Of a stretch of 64,000 bases of DNA, positions 11,265 through 24,439 are shown one piece after another. The notes under the pieces were generated by a model. The model was not told the DNA's origin, did not search any database, and saw only the letters and a list, made by a program, of their open reading frames with translations. Made by a program: the position numbers and the translations under genes. Numbering within the stretch: the stretch's first letter is position 1; the number at the start of each line of letters is the position of its first letter. The stretch comes from Diphasiastrum complanatum (taxonomy: Eukaryota > Streptophyta > Lycopodiopsida > Lycopodiales > Lycopodiaceae): the NCBI GenBank assembly GCA_029204225.1, contig CM055102.1:47772870-47836869 (forward strand), read 5' to 3'.

Positions 11265-11899
11265 GATAAGAGATATCTATTCGACGTGCAAACGTGCCAT
11301 TTGACGCTGACCTTGGTCGCACTAAAAAGATATCCCATTTTTTTGTCAGCTATAACATTTGATTAGTACATTGAAATTCAAAACTGATTACACCATTAGA
11401 AAGAGAACTTTAAAAGCTTTTCAACATACCATATTGCTATAGTTCCACCAACAAACAAAGAATTTATAGCTTAAGAAGACAAGATATTTAAAAACGAATC
11501 TTATCCTTAGTTTCATCATAATTGAGAGCTTGAAATTCTGTGAATAAATTTTAATATTTTCAAAGATAAAATATTACCAATTTTGATAATATTCATTAAT
11601 TTTTTGAGAATATAATTCTAGAATAAATTCAAAACAGTATTTTCATTCTAAAATAACATTCATTAAAATAAATATTTATCAAATTTATATTTAAAGAGTA
11701 ACATTGAAAATAAATTTTAAAATATTTCAAATAGCAAATAGTATAAAAAAATACGAATTTAAAAACTTCATGCCACAAAAGTTTAAAATTCATATATAAT
11801 TGTCAAAATGATAAAATAGTCATGTACATGCTCCCAAAATTATTAAGGTCGTTGACATCTTTGGGCTTTTCTGGAGCAACCTCAATAGACAGAACGACA
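11265..11899. other. Very AT-rich stretch, nothing recognised
   Basis: Long A/T runs between 11500 and 11800, no ORF of note and no repeat that I could match elsewhere in the window. Confidence 0.4.
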
Positions 11900-14870
11900 A
11901 CCTCTTCAGCAGTTTCTTTTACAATGATAACATTATAATCTTGAACTAGGACATCTGCAAAGTCCCCTGTGTCATCCACTTCTCACTAGTGGAAGGTCGT
12001 GGTTCTTTCGATAGAGGAATTACAGAGTCTTCGTCATCTGTAGACTTTCCTGCCTCAACTAATTCGTTTAGCAAAACTGATATGGATTTCATTTGCATTT
12101 TTATTAATTCTACTAAACTAGAATCTAATTTTACAAAATCTGCTGGCTGGAGAAAAATTTAAATAATAATTTAATTTCAATCTAATTGTTGTGGCTTTTG
12201 ATAAGGACAAGCCACAGAACTTGTCATCGGATTTTTCAGTTTTTTTGTGACTGCTAGAAATTGGAACAAATTCTCAAAGCTAGTCAAACCGGTGGTGTTG
12301 TAATGCAATATAGATCGTTTGCCATTCAATGAATAATAACCAATGGTTATGTATACAATCTCATTGCACGGTCGTGCACCACCAGCATTGCGAACATTGG
12401 GCTTGTATCTAAAGAAAAGTAAATTATTAATTTAAACAATGATCTATGCTAAGCATAGAACATATAAAACCAATAAAATTAAGTTTTAATAAAATTGAAA
12501 ACGTACCAAATAGCATTTTCAATTCTAGCATTGCAAAAGTCAAAAGATCTTTTTGCACTGAAGTCGACTGCCAACTTGAACGAAATATTATAACTCTCCA
12601 AATAGGAGAAGTTGTGCTTTCAAGGAATCCCTGCATCACACTATGGATCTCAGTAAATTTGGAGAATCATCATTTAGTGATTCTTTCATTTGAAATCCAT
12701 AGGGGATGTCTGCAATGCAAAGAGTATAGGGCCTTTTCTTTATAAACTTAGAAATCTCCCTACAATCTCCTTCTTCCACAGTGTAAAAACACGGTTGATC
12801 ATCGACACATTTCGGGATGTATGTTTCTATTGAATCCACCTCGACAACGGTCTCACCCCATGCCAATCTTTCTCTGTCTCTTTTCTTTGTCTTCACTTTT
12901 AAAATGTGTTGTTTAAACTGCCTTGGAAGGACTTTATTTTTTTTGTCTTCAGCAGACTGAAAGAAGAGAGAATGAAACTATGCTTAGCATAGGATGTTAA
13001 CCAAGGAAAAATGAATGCTCAGCATAGAATAAACACAATAAATAATCAAAAAATAAAGTTTTTTCTAAGCTTGAGATCCTAGATTTTTGAGATCCTAGCT
13101 TAGAGAATACAATTCTATGCTTAGTATAAGCTATAAATGTTTGAAATAAAAAATTAATATATTTCTATGCTAAGCATAAGTGAAGTGAATACCATATCTC
13201 TAAATAAAATAAAAAATTGAATGAGGGCTTCATTTTTATTGTTCATAGGATAAATCCTCTGGCACTCCTCAAAATCTTTACAGTTCAAGCTTGTCACCGT
13301 GGCCTCTTGAACTTTCATGAATAATTTATGCTTGTATAAAAAAACAAATTAGTGATTAATGTCACAAAAAAATAAAACAAATTGCAATTAATATTAAAAA
13401 ATGCTATTTAAAAACCAAAGAGAATTTGACTTCTGAAACTTCTCGTCCATTTCAGCAAGGGAGAGCTGGCCATCATCAACCCTCGAGAGGACATTGATTC
13501 CTTGCATATTCTTTTACTCAAAAATATCCATCTCAGTTGGTATGGGTTTTAATGTGTGAGTGGTGGCAACACTATCAACCCAACAAAAGCAATGGCACTA
13601 ATAGATCAGAAAGAAGCTACATGAGGGTACTCCTAGGATAATTGCTTTCTGGCTTGTAAACTATGAGTGTCTACCAAAACAAAAAAATGATAAGAATCTA
13701 AAGAAGAAAAATCAAATTCAAAAACAGGTCTACATTCAGCCGGATCTACCAAACAACAAAAGGTATCACAATTGCTCGCATATGATCTTTAGATTTAGTT
13801 TTTTAATTATGTACATGTGTGTCGTTAGGCTCTTGAACATCCATTGGTCGATCTCTAGTGACTGGGTCAATGGGAGGTCAATCACATTGGTCTATATCCA
13901 GAATTAATGTAGTTTCTCTAATTTTTTTTGTTTTATGAATTTGATCTCTAATTTTAGAGATTTCGAATGAATTTTTCAATGATTGGATAGTGGCTCCAAG
14001 CAAAACTAAAGTGGCCTCTCTTCTGACTTTCTTTTACTCTATTCAGAAGGAACTACTTTTGGTCGCTTGGCCATGGATTTGATTCTGGACCTTGGTTTTT
14101 TGGTTGCGAATTTAATATGTACAACAGCCTGAGATCTCTTTTTTTTGGGAAAGGGGGTTGATTCAGAAGGTGCAGACTTACCAGTAGCATCTGTGTGAGA
14201 TGGGACAGTGGAAGAAGCTATATTGCCACATGTCACTACCACTGACCTTGTACTACGAGAAGAAAAGACTGGATCCTTCCTCTCAGCAATAGCACATAGC
14301 ATGTTTCTTAAACATTGTTTGAGGCTCTACATGAAAGAAAACAAAAGAATAATGTTAGAGAACTTCGAGTATTCATAAAGTAATCTATGCTCAACATAGA
14401 TCAGATTTATTATAATACTAGATAATATATAACCTAATTCATTGCAAATAATATATTTTATTTCTTTTAATATGTTAATACCAATGTCACAAGGGCTTTG
14501 TCAAAATACACTTTAATGGCATCGTCTTTGCAAAGTCGAATCTTAAACATTCCCTCATCCAAAATGAATATCAAATGATTTTGTCAAGTTCTTTCACAAG
14601 AATATTGACCAAGCTCTCTTGTTCCACATCGTCATCAGGGCTGATCAGCAAGGACTCTACCTTGCACTCAAAATTGACCTTCACTTCTTTCGCTCTTCTC
14701 AGCAATATTAATAAACAGTTCATTCATTTTACTGTTATTTAAACTTTTTGTAAAATAACACATGTATTTCTTTTTGTCCTTCAGAGGAACATCCTGAGCC
14801 TGGCCTGACATCCGCAAGAAAATCTTCGACATCCTTAATTTTTCAGAAATTTCGCTCTAAGTATGCAAAA
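11900..14870 (-). pseudogene. ParB/beta-class-type DNA amino-methyltransferase family, decayed copy M1
   Basis: Minus-strand exon pieces are scattered over 3 kb. At 14302-14039 lies a basic region (FPKKKRSQAVVHIKF, MAKRPK) matching the N-terminal region of M2. At about 12960-12636 is YTLCIADIPYGFQMKESLND; DIPYG (12710-12696) fits motif IV of N4/N6 amino-methyltransferases. IWRVIIFRSSWQ (12603-12570) follows, then CNARIENAIWY in another frame. Near 12310 is VYITIGYYS and at 12212-12183 ACPYQKPQQLD, matching the HPTQKP block of beta-class enzymes. The order motif IV, then QKP, is that of beta-class enzymes. Two frame changes (near 12640 and 12550) make this copy dead. A ParB segment is not clear here. 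Splice sites look plant-like, which argues against bacterial contamination. Confidence 0.6.
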
Positions 14871-16130
14871 TACAATTATTATTGGCAATTTATTAGAATT
14901 TCAAAGAAATTCTTTAAAATTCGAGTATAAATGACAAAAATTCACCCGAAAATTTGATTAAAAAATAACATTTTTGTTTGGATTTTTAGATTTTTTTTAA
15001 CATTTTTAAGTCGAAGTCAAAAAAAAGAAACTATTTTCTTTGCTAAGCATAGAAAATTCTTTTTTTTACAACTATTGCCTATGCTCAGCATAGAAACCTC
15101 TCTTCTTCGCTCTCAAGTCTTATGCTGAGCATAACACCTTTTCAATCTTTAAGTGGCTATGTTATGCTCAACATAAGATATTCTCTTAATAGTTCTATGC
15201 TAAGCATAGCGTGCTATCTCACTCCACGCAGATATGTTATGCTGAATATAGGATCTTCTCTTTCACTCGCCCATGATCTATGCTCAGCATAACATGTGGG
15301 CGAGCGAAAGACGAGTTCCTATGCTCATCATAACATAACCACGTGGAGTGAGAAATCACGCTATGCTCAACGTAGAACTAGGGAGAAATTAAGAGAATAT
15401 CTTATGCTGAGCATAACATAACCACTTTAAGATTGAAGAGGTGTTATGCTCAACATTAGACATGGGAGCGAGGAACGAAGGTTTCTATGCTGAGCATAGC
15501 CAATAGTTGCAAAATAAAACAATTTTCTCTTCTCAACATAGAATTTTAAAGAAATTAAACATTTCCTTTAAGAATATGGCGACACAATACCATGCTGAGC
15601 ATAAAGAAAATCTTTTAAAGTTTAAAAATTACAAATATTACTTGGACAAGAAGTGGATTGCTGATAGCTATGCGTGAGATTACAGAAGGTCATCCAATGA
15701 ATGATCCTATCGCTCTGATGACAACCTTGAACACAAATGAGGTGCCATGTCTTACTCTTGGGGTCCTTAAGTAAAATAGTTTGACCTCTAAACTTTAATG
15801 GGCCCTCATTTTACTTCGCGACCAACTTTTTTCTTCACGACCAACTTGTTCGACGACCAACTATTAGAACGAACCCGTGTCAAGTATATCAACCCTAATC
15901 CTACTGTTAGAAGGAAGACCTAACCCTAGCCCTAATCTTTTAACATTTAAGAGCAATCTTTTGTAGTTGAAAATTATCTTTGTTATTGTTGATTTCATGC
16001 TAAATGTGCTCTTTGCGAATTTTAGTGTGTAGTTCTATTGATGTTGGCCATAGTCTGTTTAACTCTTTCTATGACTAGCATACAATAATGTAAAATTTTT
16101 GTTTTTATTCATGCTTGGCATAGGACTAGA
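12440..16130. repeat. Cluster of about 20 short palindromes, consensus CTATGCTNAGCATAG
   Basis: Near-palindromes built on TATGCTNAGCATA occur at about 12446, 12977, 13016, 13113, 13165, 14383, 15040, 15080, 15120, 15162, 15203, 15237, 15278, 15316, 15361, 15403, 15447, 15484, 15591 and 16112. They lie in introns and flanks of M1 and are densest at 15035-15605. I did not see this motif elsewhere in the window. Confidence 0.85.
15026..15552. repeat. Large foldback (inverted repeat with arms of 200-240 bp)
   Basis: The left arm (about 15026-15269) and right arm (about 15292-15552) are imperfect reverse complements. Examples are TCACTCGCCCATG against CATGTGGGCGAGCGA, AGTGGCTATGTTATGCTCA against its inverse at 15400-15430, and AACTATTG against CAATAGTT. 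The loop near 15270-15290 is itself a TATGCTCAGCATA palindrome, and each arm carries several smaller palindromes. RNA from here would form a long hairpin. It could be a foldback transposon, a hairpin small-RNA locus or a recombination product. Confidence 0.8.
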
Positions 16131-16153
16131 ATCAAAATTTTAAATTTTTTGCA
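15600..16153. other. Flank of the foldback, no clear gene
   Basis: AT-rich sequence with the last palindromes of the cluster (15591, 16112). A short unpatterned stretch reads CGACCAACTT several times (15820-15870). No exon could be supported. Confidence 0.4.
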
Positions 16154-16336
16154 ATGGCAATTAGTTCTTCTTCTTCTTCTATTCCCGTAGTTGAAACTCA
16201 GTACATAGCCACATCTGAGTCATCCTCCTCTGATATTCCTAATGAAAGTTACTATTATGAAGTCACTCTTCAGATTCTCATCCTAATACCCTTTGTGTTT
16301 CCATGTCAACAACATCATCTGAAATACCTCATTTAA
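16154..16336 (+). CDS. Short Ser-rich ORF, doubtful gene
   Basis: ATG at 16154 begins MAISSSSSSIPVVETQYIAT with more Ser/Asp further on (SESSSSDIPNES). It recalls the Ser-rich start of the acidic gene at 6612, and it also stands divergently from a minus-strand gene across a palindrome-rich region. No downstream exon found. It could be a chance ORF or the first exon of a related protein. Confidence 0.25.
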   Translation: MAISSSSSSIPVVETQYIATSESSSSDIPNESYYYEVTLQILILIPFVFPCQQHHLKYLI

Positions 16337-16972
16337 CTACTTTTTAAGAAATGACACCTTTGACATTGATAAAATTTCAGCAAGCTCACACATGTGGGAA
16401 ATGATCCTCAAGTGTGAATGATCTTGTTAAGCTTTGTGTCTAGCACATAATTGATTCTAGATTGAATGCCAAGTCTAGTACAAGATTTTATGGCTAAATC
16501 ACAGTCTAGCATGCTAAGAATCAAAGAATGATTGCTTTGAAAAACAAAAGAGAAGAAGTACAAGAATTTAATGCATTAGCATAAGCCTCTACTTGAGTTA
16601 GAGAGAGAAAGAGAGAGAGAGAGAGATTCAAGCAAACTATAGTATAGATCCAAATTGACATGGAATAGCTTCAAACGTTGGTTCTTCATCCAAAAATTAT
16701 GAGAGAGTCTACATATATTTATGGAGATTGGAGTAGCTCGAGGTAGAACCATCTCTCTTCAACTTTCATCCACATCTAAAAGGGAGAACTAGAGAACTAG
16801 TGACATTTGTCACTTTACATGCATGCATTTCTACCTACTTTTACCAAGTGTCAAATTTTCAACTAGAATTGTACAAATCATCATGCATGTGTCCAATTTA
16901 TTTTGTGCATGCCTTGCATGTCACTGCATATAAAATTGGAGCAATGTAAATGGATCTAGATTAACATGGGAT
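16337..16972. other. AT-rich stretch, probably 3' LTR of the next copia
   Basis: The minus-strand copia that follows has a purine-rich tract (AAGGGAGGG) whose complement lies just right of 17000. It is followed on the minus strand by TGTTGGATTT, the expected start of an LTR. This stretch is therefore probably that LTR and flank. It includes a short (GA)n near 16604-16626. A second LTR copy was not found. Confidence 0.45.
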
Positions 16973-18905
16973 TTAGGAGAGTAGAAAAATAAATCCAACA
17001 CCCTCCCTTAATCTGGATCCATGAATGCTTAGTGCCTTTGTAAACACATTTGTTGTCATGTCTTGAGTTTGATAGTACATCAAGACTATCTCTTTGTCGG
17101 GAACCTTACTCTTGACATAGTGATATCGAATCTCAATGTGCTTACTCCCAGAGTGAAATCTAGGGTTGGCCGATAAGGCAATGGCACTCTGATTATCACA
17201 GAACATAATTGTCGGAATGTATTAATTCAGACATATGTCTAATAGTAAATTTCTCAATCAAATTGCTTCTTTAATGGCTTTAGAAACAACAACGTATTTT
17301 GCTTGTGTGGAGGAAAGAGCAATACAGGTTTGCTTACAACTTTTTCAAGAAATAGGACCTCCGTTGAAGAAGAATATAAATCCAGATGTGGATTTACGAG
17401 TATCTACATCTCCTCCTCAGCTCGCATCTGAATATCCACTAAGCCAATGGAGATTGTTGTTGTCGACTTTCCCATAGCAGATGAATAGGTCCATTGTAGC
17501 TCCAATGTATCTCATGACTTAAATAAGAGCTTTCCAAGGGGTGATGTCAGGATTAGCCATGAATTGGATTAGTGAGCTTATTGCAAAAGGGATGTCAAGT
17601 CTTGTGCAGACCATTGCATACATGAGAGATCCGACTACTAATTGATAAGGATACTCTCTCATTTGCTCTTTTTTCTGCTTTGTGTGAGGACATTGGTCCC
17701 TCGACAATCACAGGCCTGGATCCATCGGTGAGTGAGCTTCTTTGCAATTGATCAGATTATATCTTATAGGAGTATTATGAAGATACCTTTGTTGAGTAAT
17801 GTAAATTAGCCACCTCGCTCTGTCTTTGAATTCCCAAATAGTAGTGAGCCTCACCCAGAGTCTGGTTCTTGATCAGAGAGGAATAATCTATGTCCATCAT
17901 TTCTCTCCAGAGATCGGAGTCTAGTTGGTTAAGTGCCTCTTCGACTGTAGTCGGTTTTCGAATTAAAAGACATGCAGACTCATGCATATATCTTGTGGGT
18001 TGTGTGCACACTCAATTCGATCTTCTTGGAGGTGGCATCGGCTGATGATCCGATCCTTGGTTGTATTGCCCATGAATAACAACAACATCTTCTTCTGATT
18101 TGTTGTTGAATAGTTGAATTGACTACTGGCACGCTTGAACTAGAGGCTCAAATTGTCGTGTCATAGGCAGGGGCAGTCGAAGGTTCGCATGAAACTTTGC
18201 TCTTGCCTTTGAATTTAATGATCTGATCCTCGATAAAGAAAATATCCATACTAAATAAAATTTGCTGGGTATCAAGGTCATACAGCTTGTAAGTGTTGTT
18301 AGAGGAAGTGTAACCAATTAGGATGGTTTTGAGACTTTGGAAGTCAAATTTCTTCCTTGACTCCTTTAGGATTTACATGTAGGCAATGCATACGAACACT
18401 CATAGATTCTTCACTGAAGGCTTAGATCCTGTCCAAACCTCATAAGGTGTCTTTTATGAGAGGGCCTTAGTCGAGCATCTGTTCTGGATGTAAGCTACAG
18501 TGGAGACAACTTTAGCCTAGAAACTCTTCGGTAGTGATGCATGAGTCAACATGCATTTGGCTGACTCAACCAGGGTATGATTCTTCCTCTCCGCTATCCC
18601 ATTCAATTGAATCGAATAGGGAGTAATGAACTATTGTTCGATGCCTTGGCTTTTAGCCATACTCCTTGAATTCAGTAGAGATGTACTCTCCACCGCTGTT
18701 GGACCTCAGAGCTTTTATCTTCTTACCAATTTCTTTCTCTGCATGCTTCTTGAAGGTTTTAAAGAGGTTGAAAGCCTCTAATTTCTTCTTGATAAAATAC
18801 ACAACTGTCCTTTTGGAAAATTCATCAATAAAAGTAATAAAATTCTTTGCATCCTTCACTGAAGGATTTTGCATTAGGCCACATATGTTTGTATGTACTA
18901 TCTAA
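16973..18905 (-). pseudogene. Ty1/copia remnant with internal deletions
   Basis: Minus-strand order: integrase core at 18905-18653 (NFITFIDEFSKRTVVYFIKK, LRSNSGGEYISTEF), post-integrase sequence at 18640-18123, an RT piece at 18011-17775, an RT/RNase H connection at 17707-17519, and RNase H end at 17206-16973 (MFCDNQSAIALSANPRFHSG, SKHIEIRYHYV). Inside the RT piece, SLIKNQT is joined directly to LGEAHYYLGIQ, so the central RT with its YVDD box has been deleted. Many stops and shifts. It is similar to the ruin at 36148-37500. Confidence 0.8.
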
Positions 18906-19229
18906 TAGTCCTCTAGCAACATGCTGGTGGCTTGATCTAAAATCTGATTCCACAGGATTGGAGATTTTAGAGAGAGTAAAAGTAATTCAAGAAGTAAAAA
19001 TAGTATTCAATTTGTACCTAGCATAGTAGGATCACAACACACAGTGCACTACTACTATGAACCATTCTCAAATACAAGATCATGATCTGATCGTGTTATT
19101 CACAACAACCTAATGCAAATTCTCTATTTTCTTAATGTGTGTTTTACATTGTCGAATGCTTTCTGATAATTCCATTCTCTTACATTGATACTCGTTCCAC
19201 GATTCATTTGGAATATCTAATCTTAAAGG
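18906..19229. other. No recognised feature
   Basis: AT-rich spacer between two copia remnants of opposite orientation. No LTR or primer site recognised. Confidence 0.4.
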
Positions 19230-21060
19230 AAGCATGGCTGTCATAGACGCATCATAGGTGATGAGCGAAGACCACCAAATGAAGCGGATATCAAAGTGTT
19301 CAACAAGAAGATGAGAAAGGCGTTGGCCTTTATCAACTTATCAAGGAAGGGCGACATCATTACCTGCATCAATGATGTTGTAACACCAAGACAAACCTGG
19401 AATGTACCGAAGGAGCAATTCGAGACATCAAATCCATCAAAAATTATGTTTCTAAAGTCAAAATTGAATAGTTCTTGAATGGATCAAGGGGAGGACATTC
19501 AAACTTAGATGACCAGAATAAAGGCAATAAGAGATGAACTATATTCCATAGGCGAGTGCATACGTGATGTTGAGTTGGTACACACTACATTGTGTGGCAT
19601 TTCAAATCCTTATCAAGTTTTTGTGAGTGGGATAGCGTCAAGAGAAAGGCTACCAACCTTTGACGAGCTCATAGGAATCTTGATGCAGGAGGATTAAAGA
19701 TGGAAAATGGTGTGAAGGCATACATATGGGTGTGGATACTATCGTGTGGAGCATTCTATGTGGATGTTCCATGCAACGTCAAAATACTTATGATCAGGCA
19801 CTTGCGGCATGCCATAAACAAGGCAAAGAAAAGGGCAAACAGAATTCTAAGTAGCAATGTGCTAAGAGTCAAGAGGAAGAGCCAACAAGAACAAGAAGAA
19901 AGGAAAACGTTTCTATTGCGGCAAGAAAGACCATTGGAAGAGTTTGTGTTGAAAATTCTTGGTAGAATTAGGGAAGGGAAAACCAAATCAAGTGGGTAAG
20001 CTTGTTGATGAAGGTGAAGTTGAAACCTATAGCATCTTCATATCAGCATTGTTGAAACCAAGAAGATCAGACTTGGTACATTAACTCAGGAGCCACTACA
20101 CATATAATGGGCAACAAAGACTAACATGAAAGAAGTAGACAAAGGAATGTCAGTCTCACAGACAAATGCTGAAGTATGCAAGATTAGTGGGTGGGCAATG
20201 TTTCTATTTATTTATCAAAATGATCAAGGAGGTACATTACATTCTAGGTTTACAAAAAATCTCCCTTCCATTGGTGTCATTATATATCAAAAGTTGAAAG
20301 TAGAGTTTGTGCACGATCATTGCTTTGTAAACGACATAAACCAGAAGTTCAAAGTCATTGCGGATGGTACAAGAGAGCCCAAGATGAAATTGCACATATT
20401 GAACTAAAGGGCAACATGGACTTATCTCGTCCATTCCCTCGCAAAATGATTTATGTGGTAAAGGGATTGCCCATAATGGAAGATCACTTGAAAACAATTT
20501 GCAAATTATGCATGTATGGAAAGTAGCATCAAGAGAAGTACAAGCATGGTAGTATTGCATGGGCAAAAAACATGATCTTGGATCTGATCCACACAAATAT
20601 GTGTAGACGTATGAGGACTATGTCCATAGGTGTTAAACATGCCCCACATGTGTTGGTATAGCATGATTGATGCATACTCTCTTTATGTTGATTACTAAAA
20701 ATAAAAAAGAAATGACGATATGATCAAGAATGATCTCATGGATTCATTCGAGATGATAGATCTCAACCTGATGCACTATTGTCTTGGAGTGAAAGTGTGG
20801 CAAAAAGAACATGAAGTAGGACTAACACAAGTCAAATCTGTGAAAGGATTGCCACAGGTTCAGGTTACAAGATTATAAACTGGTGAACACTCCCATTGAG
20901 CCAGGTATTTTCATGCATTGAAACCAAACCAAAATTCCTAAATAAGATGACCAATATTGTGCATTGCTAGCAAGCTCGAAGCAAAGAGCCACTTAAGCAA
21001 TAGTAGTAGAACGACAACACCATCCAGTTCAATTGCTACCAAAAATAGGTAAAAATCGTG
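19230..21060 (+). pseudogene. Ty1/copia remnant (gag, protease and RT pieces)
   Basis: Plus strand. Gag-like sequence at 19296-19700 includes LHTTLCGI/VFVSGIASRERLPTFDEL-type text typical of the copia gag helical domain. A zinc-knuckle region with YCGKKDHWKSLC in a shifted frame lies near 19915, then a degraded protease near 20080 and pre-integrase sequence near 20300-20600. Around 20715-20830 is RT sequence reading SFEMIDLNLMHYCLGVKVWQ. Integrase is mostly missing. Many stops; no terminal repeats identified. Confidence 0.65.
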
Positions 21061-21364
21061 AACTAAGCGCAACGTCTAAGGTCATGCAAAGTCCAATCAG
21101 ATTCCTTAAGAATATATAAAATTACACATTATTCTATCTTGTCTTGCATTTAATGATCTTATTCATAAAATAGCCTGATCCTTTTGGGCACGTATATGCT
21201 ATATTGTAAGTTGCTGAGGTAGAATTGATATGTAGCATTTATATTTTAGTGCATAGGCTCCACGCCAGGCCACATCACTGCTAGCCTCACCACATTCATG
21301 CCCCAGTTCCTCATCAATTAATTAGGAGCCACAAATAAACAACTCTAGACCACACAATTGAATA

Positions 21365-21560
21365 TACCTTTTGTTGGCCTTGCCTTGCAAAGGCAATACT
21401 ATGTATTGAGGTTGTTTAATGGAGTTTGGAAAAAAGTCACTAAAGGTCAATTCTGATGCTGGCCCAAACTTTTAAGCTTGAACCTTGACTGAAGGTTAAA
21501 GTAACATTTCTCATTAAAAAAGTAACATTTCCCATAAAAAAGCCTTATGAAGGCATGCAT
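21365..21560. repeat. Dispersed repeat, copy 1 of 3
   Basis: Shares GCAAAGGCAATACTATGT, TTGAGGT and ATGGAGTTTGGAAAAAAGT with 22157-22330. An inverted, more diverged copy lies near 23640-23830 (CGAAACTCCATTGGTC, CAACACATAGTAT). About 170-200 bp each. No coding potential. Confidence 0.75.
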
Positions 21561-22156
21561 GATTCATAAGACCAAAAACCGTTTGTTGTTTTAAATATTT
21601 CTACAAAGACATGCTAATGCATCTTTACATGTAGCGCAAAAAAGTGTAGTTGTATATATGCATTGTTTTTGGACAGTCCAATAAATGGCCATGGTATAGG
21701 TCCACCCAGACATGTCAACTAGCATCGAGGTTTACATGAAAATTTATCATAGCACAACTCAATATTGTTGGCTCCTATCCTAGTTGGACCATAGTTTATA
21801 TAAGACTTCTTTTTACTATATAGTATTGCGAATTTTATGCAGAAGGTAATATTTTTATGAAATACATTTTTTTACTAAGCACCTTCGGTCAGATTCTATG
21901 AGAGAGAAAAGGAAATATTTTATTCATGAACTTCCTACTGAAGTTTGTATTACCCTTATAAGGTCTAGTTCCCAGGGTATTTGGGTTATTTGAGACATGA
22001 GAATAGACATGGTGAGCATTGATCTTATTAGTTGCAAATGCTATCCAAGATGATGTTACAAGGGAAAAAGAGATGCTCACTTTTTTTTGATGGATATTGA
22101 GGAAATATTTGGCATATAAGAATGCATGTCATTGACACAAATTTTTGCAACCTTTT

Positions 22157-22330
22157 CTTGTTGGCCTTACCTTGCAAAGGCAATACTATGTGTTGAGGTA
22201 GATCAATGGAGTTTGGAAAAAAGTTAAAATTAAAGGTCAATTTGTGGTGGCAGCCCAAAATTTTAAGACCTAAATCTCCGTCGAGAGTTAAAGTAACATT
22301 TTCCATTCAAACTTTTGTATGAAGGCATGC
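22157..22330. repeat. Dispersed repeat, copy 2 of 3
   Basis: Direct copy of the repeat at 21365, sharing GCAAAGGCAATACTATGT and ATGGAGTTTGGAAAAAAGTT. Spacing between copies is about 790 bp. Confidence 0.75.
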
Positions 22331-22914
22331 ATGATTCATAAGGCCAAAAACATATTTGCTACCTTCAATTATTTCTACAAAGATATGAGAATGTATCATG
22401 CATCCCTTTTTAAATTTGGACCTTGGTTAAAGACCCAAGTACACTCCACATGTAAGTGATCATGTATGCATGAAAAATAGCAATTGACATTTGGTGAATG
22501 GCCAAAAAGTGACTTGCATAGCATGCATACATAGGAAAAAAGAAAAAAAACAAACGAATCTCTTTGGCTATTGCATGTTTGATTGTGAACATGCAGATTA
22601 TAATAATCACATATGTCAGTAGGAGACTTGAAAGTTGATGCATGTTTGATTCTAATTTCTTTTTCTTTCTCTTGTCCTCTTGCATGCTTGAATGAAGAAA
22701 TATGACAAGTGACAAAATATTGTCGTAATTTATTGACAATATTTTTTTATTGTTTCAATATTGTCTTCTTTTGCAAGATGTGTACAAAATGCATGTCTTC
22801 CATATATTGGAAGAAGGACTGATAAACTTTTTCGAGATGCATCTTGAAAACATGTGATTGATGGTTGGCAACGATTATCTAAAATCGTCAATACTGAAAA
22901 GTGAATATCTTGAA

Positions 22915-23125
22915 TAATAATCATGGTTATTTTGAATGTTGATCATGAATATTGTGAATACGTGAATATTAATCGTGAATACTGGTCGTGATTATTGTGG
23001 ATATTGATCGTGATTATTGTGAATACTATTTGTGATTATTCCGAATATGGATCGTGAATACTCGTGAATACAGATCATAAATACTAGAATATTATGTATA
23101 TTGACTATGATTATTGTGAATATTT
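22915..23125. repeat. Degenerate minisatellite, unit about 22 bp
   Basis: Repeated variants of GTGATTATTGTGAATATTGATC (read in two parts: GTGATTATTGTG and AATATTGATC) run for about 200 bp with substitutions and length changes. Non-coding. Confidence 0.7.
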
Positions 23126-23639
23126 TTGAATCTTTGCCAACTTCAAAATTTCAAAACAACGAACGTATGTCGTGATCAAAACATTAAATTGATTGTAAGA
23201 AACTATCATCAAATGAAGATCACCTATTTATTGGCGAAGTCATTTTATACACAATTTTAAGTCTTTTAAAATCTCAATATGCAATCTTACAACTTAGAAT
23301 GTTAAAGAAAAAAATGAATTGTCATGATAACTAAACATATCGATACCTATCTCTTTTTAGCCAAAAAAAACTCATAAATTGCATTTGTCTAGACCTCAAA
23401 GAAAAGAAAGAAAATTATAGATAATTATTTTTCTTGAATTCAACATTTTCAATGTTATGGCGAGGCCTTTCTCGTATAATACCACAACCTTCTTGTTACC
23501 TTTTGCTTTTGGGAATCTATCCATGCATGCATAATAAAGCACCATTCATGCATAGTAAAGTACCACATTTTTTGGTTTTATGGATTATGAATTGTTTGCA
23601 TGCGCCTTTGTAGAAATTTTTATGGATTATGCATTGTTT

Positions 23640-23830
23640 GCATGCTTTCGTAGGAACTTTTTTAATGGAAACAAATGCATTTAGTTTATGCCTCAACCAA
23701 GGTTTAGGTAGTAAAAGTTTAGGTTGCCCGCAAGAGTATCTTTTAATGTTGACTTTTTTTCGAAACTCCATTGGTCTATCTCAACACATAGTATAACACA
23801 TAGTATTGCATTGCAAGGCAACGCTAAAAC
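23640..23830. repeat. Dispersed repeat, copy 3, inverted
   Basis: Reverse-complement relative of the repeats at 21365 and 22157. CTCCATTGGTCTATCTCAAC and ATACTATGTG-type blocks appear in inverted order. Confidence 0.6.
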
Positions 23831-24439
23831 TAATGAGATGCTACTGTCATTATGCTCTAGATAATGGTAATCTCAAACACAATTCAGTTTGATTGGTGCA
23901 AGATTGGAGAAAACACACATCAAGGTAACTACAAGTGGGTATATGCCCCTAATGATTGCACCACGTGGGCCAAAAAATGCCTGATGTCAACTTAAAATAG
24001 TGCAATGATTGATCCCTCTAATGCTGATAGTTAGCTATTAGTCTTATAGAATGCGTAAGAACCTGATTCTCAGAAATATAGATTATTGTGAGAGTAATCA
24101 TGTCGCCCTCCAAATCACTATGGATCGTAGAAAATTCAAGGTCTTAAGATACATGTGGGGTTGGTGGGGGGACCGACAGCACACGCAGCATATGGGTTGT
24201 ACTTCAACTACACGGGTGGTTTAATGTTCCATCACTATAGATGATAGATATTTATCTATGTTTTCTTTTTATATTGCTTGTGGTATCTATCTGTTCTTTG
24301 AGCAGCTATTTTTGTAAGACAGTCCTTCGACCAGAAAATTTGTTGAACGCAGTTGAAAGGCTGCTATGTTAAATGACTTTCAACTGAGGGTCAGTAGCTT
24401 GTAATGTACAATCTAAGCAGAACTTTGTTTTTGAGCAAT

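Noticed and set aside
12440-16130. CRISPR-like array from the repeated 15-mers
   Set aside because: The repeats are imperfect palindromes at irregular spacing in plant nuclear DNA, with no cas genes and no uniform spacers.
22410-23771. Several 60-110 aa minus ORFs at 22028-23771
   Set aside because: AT-rich sequence overlapping dispersed repeats, no recognisable domain.
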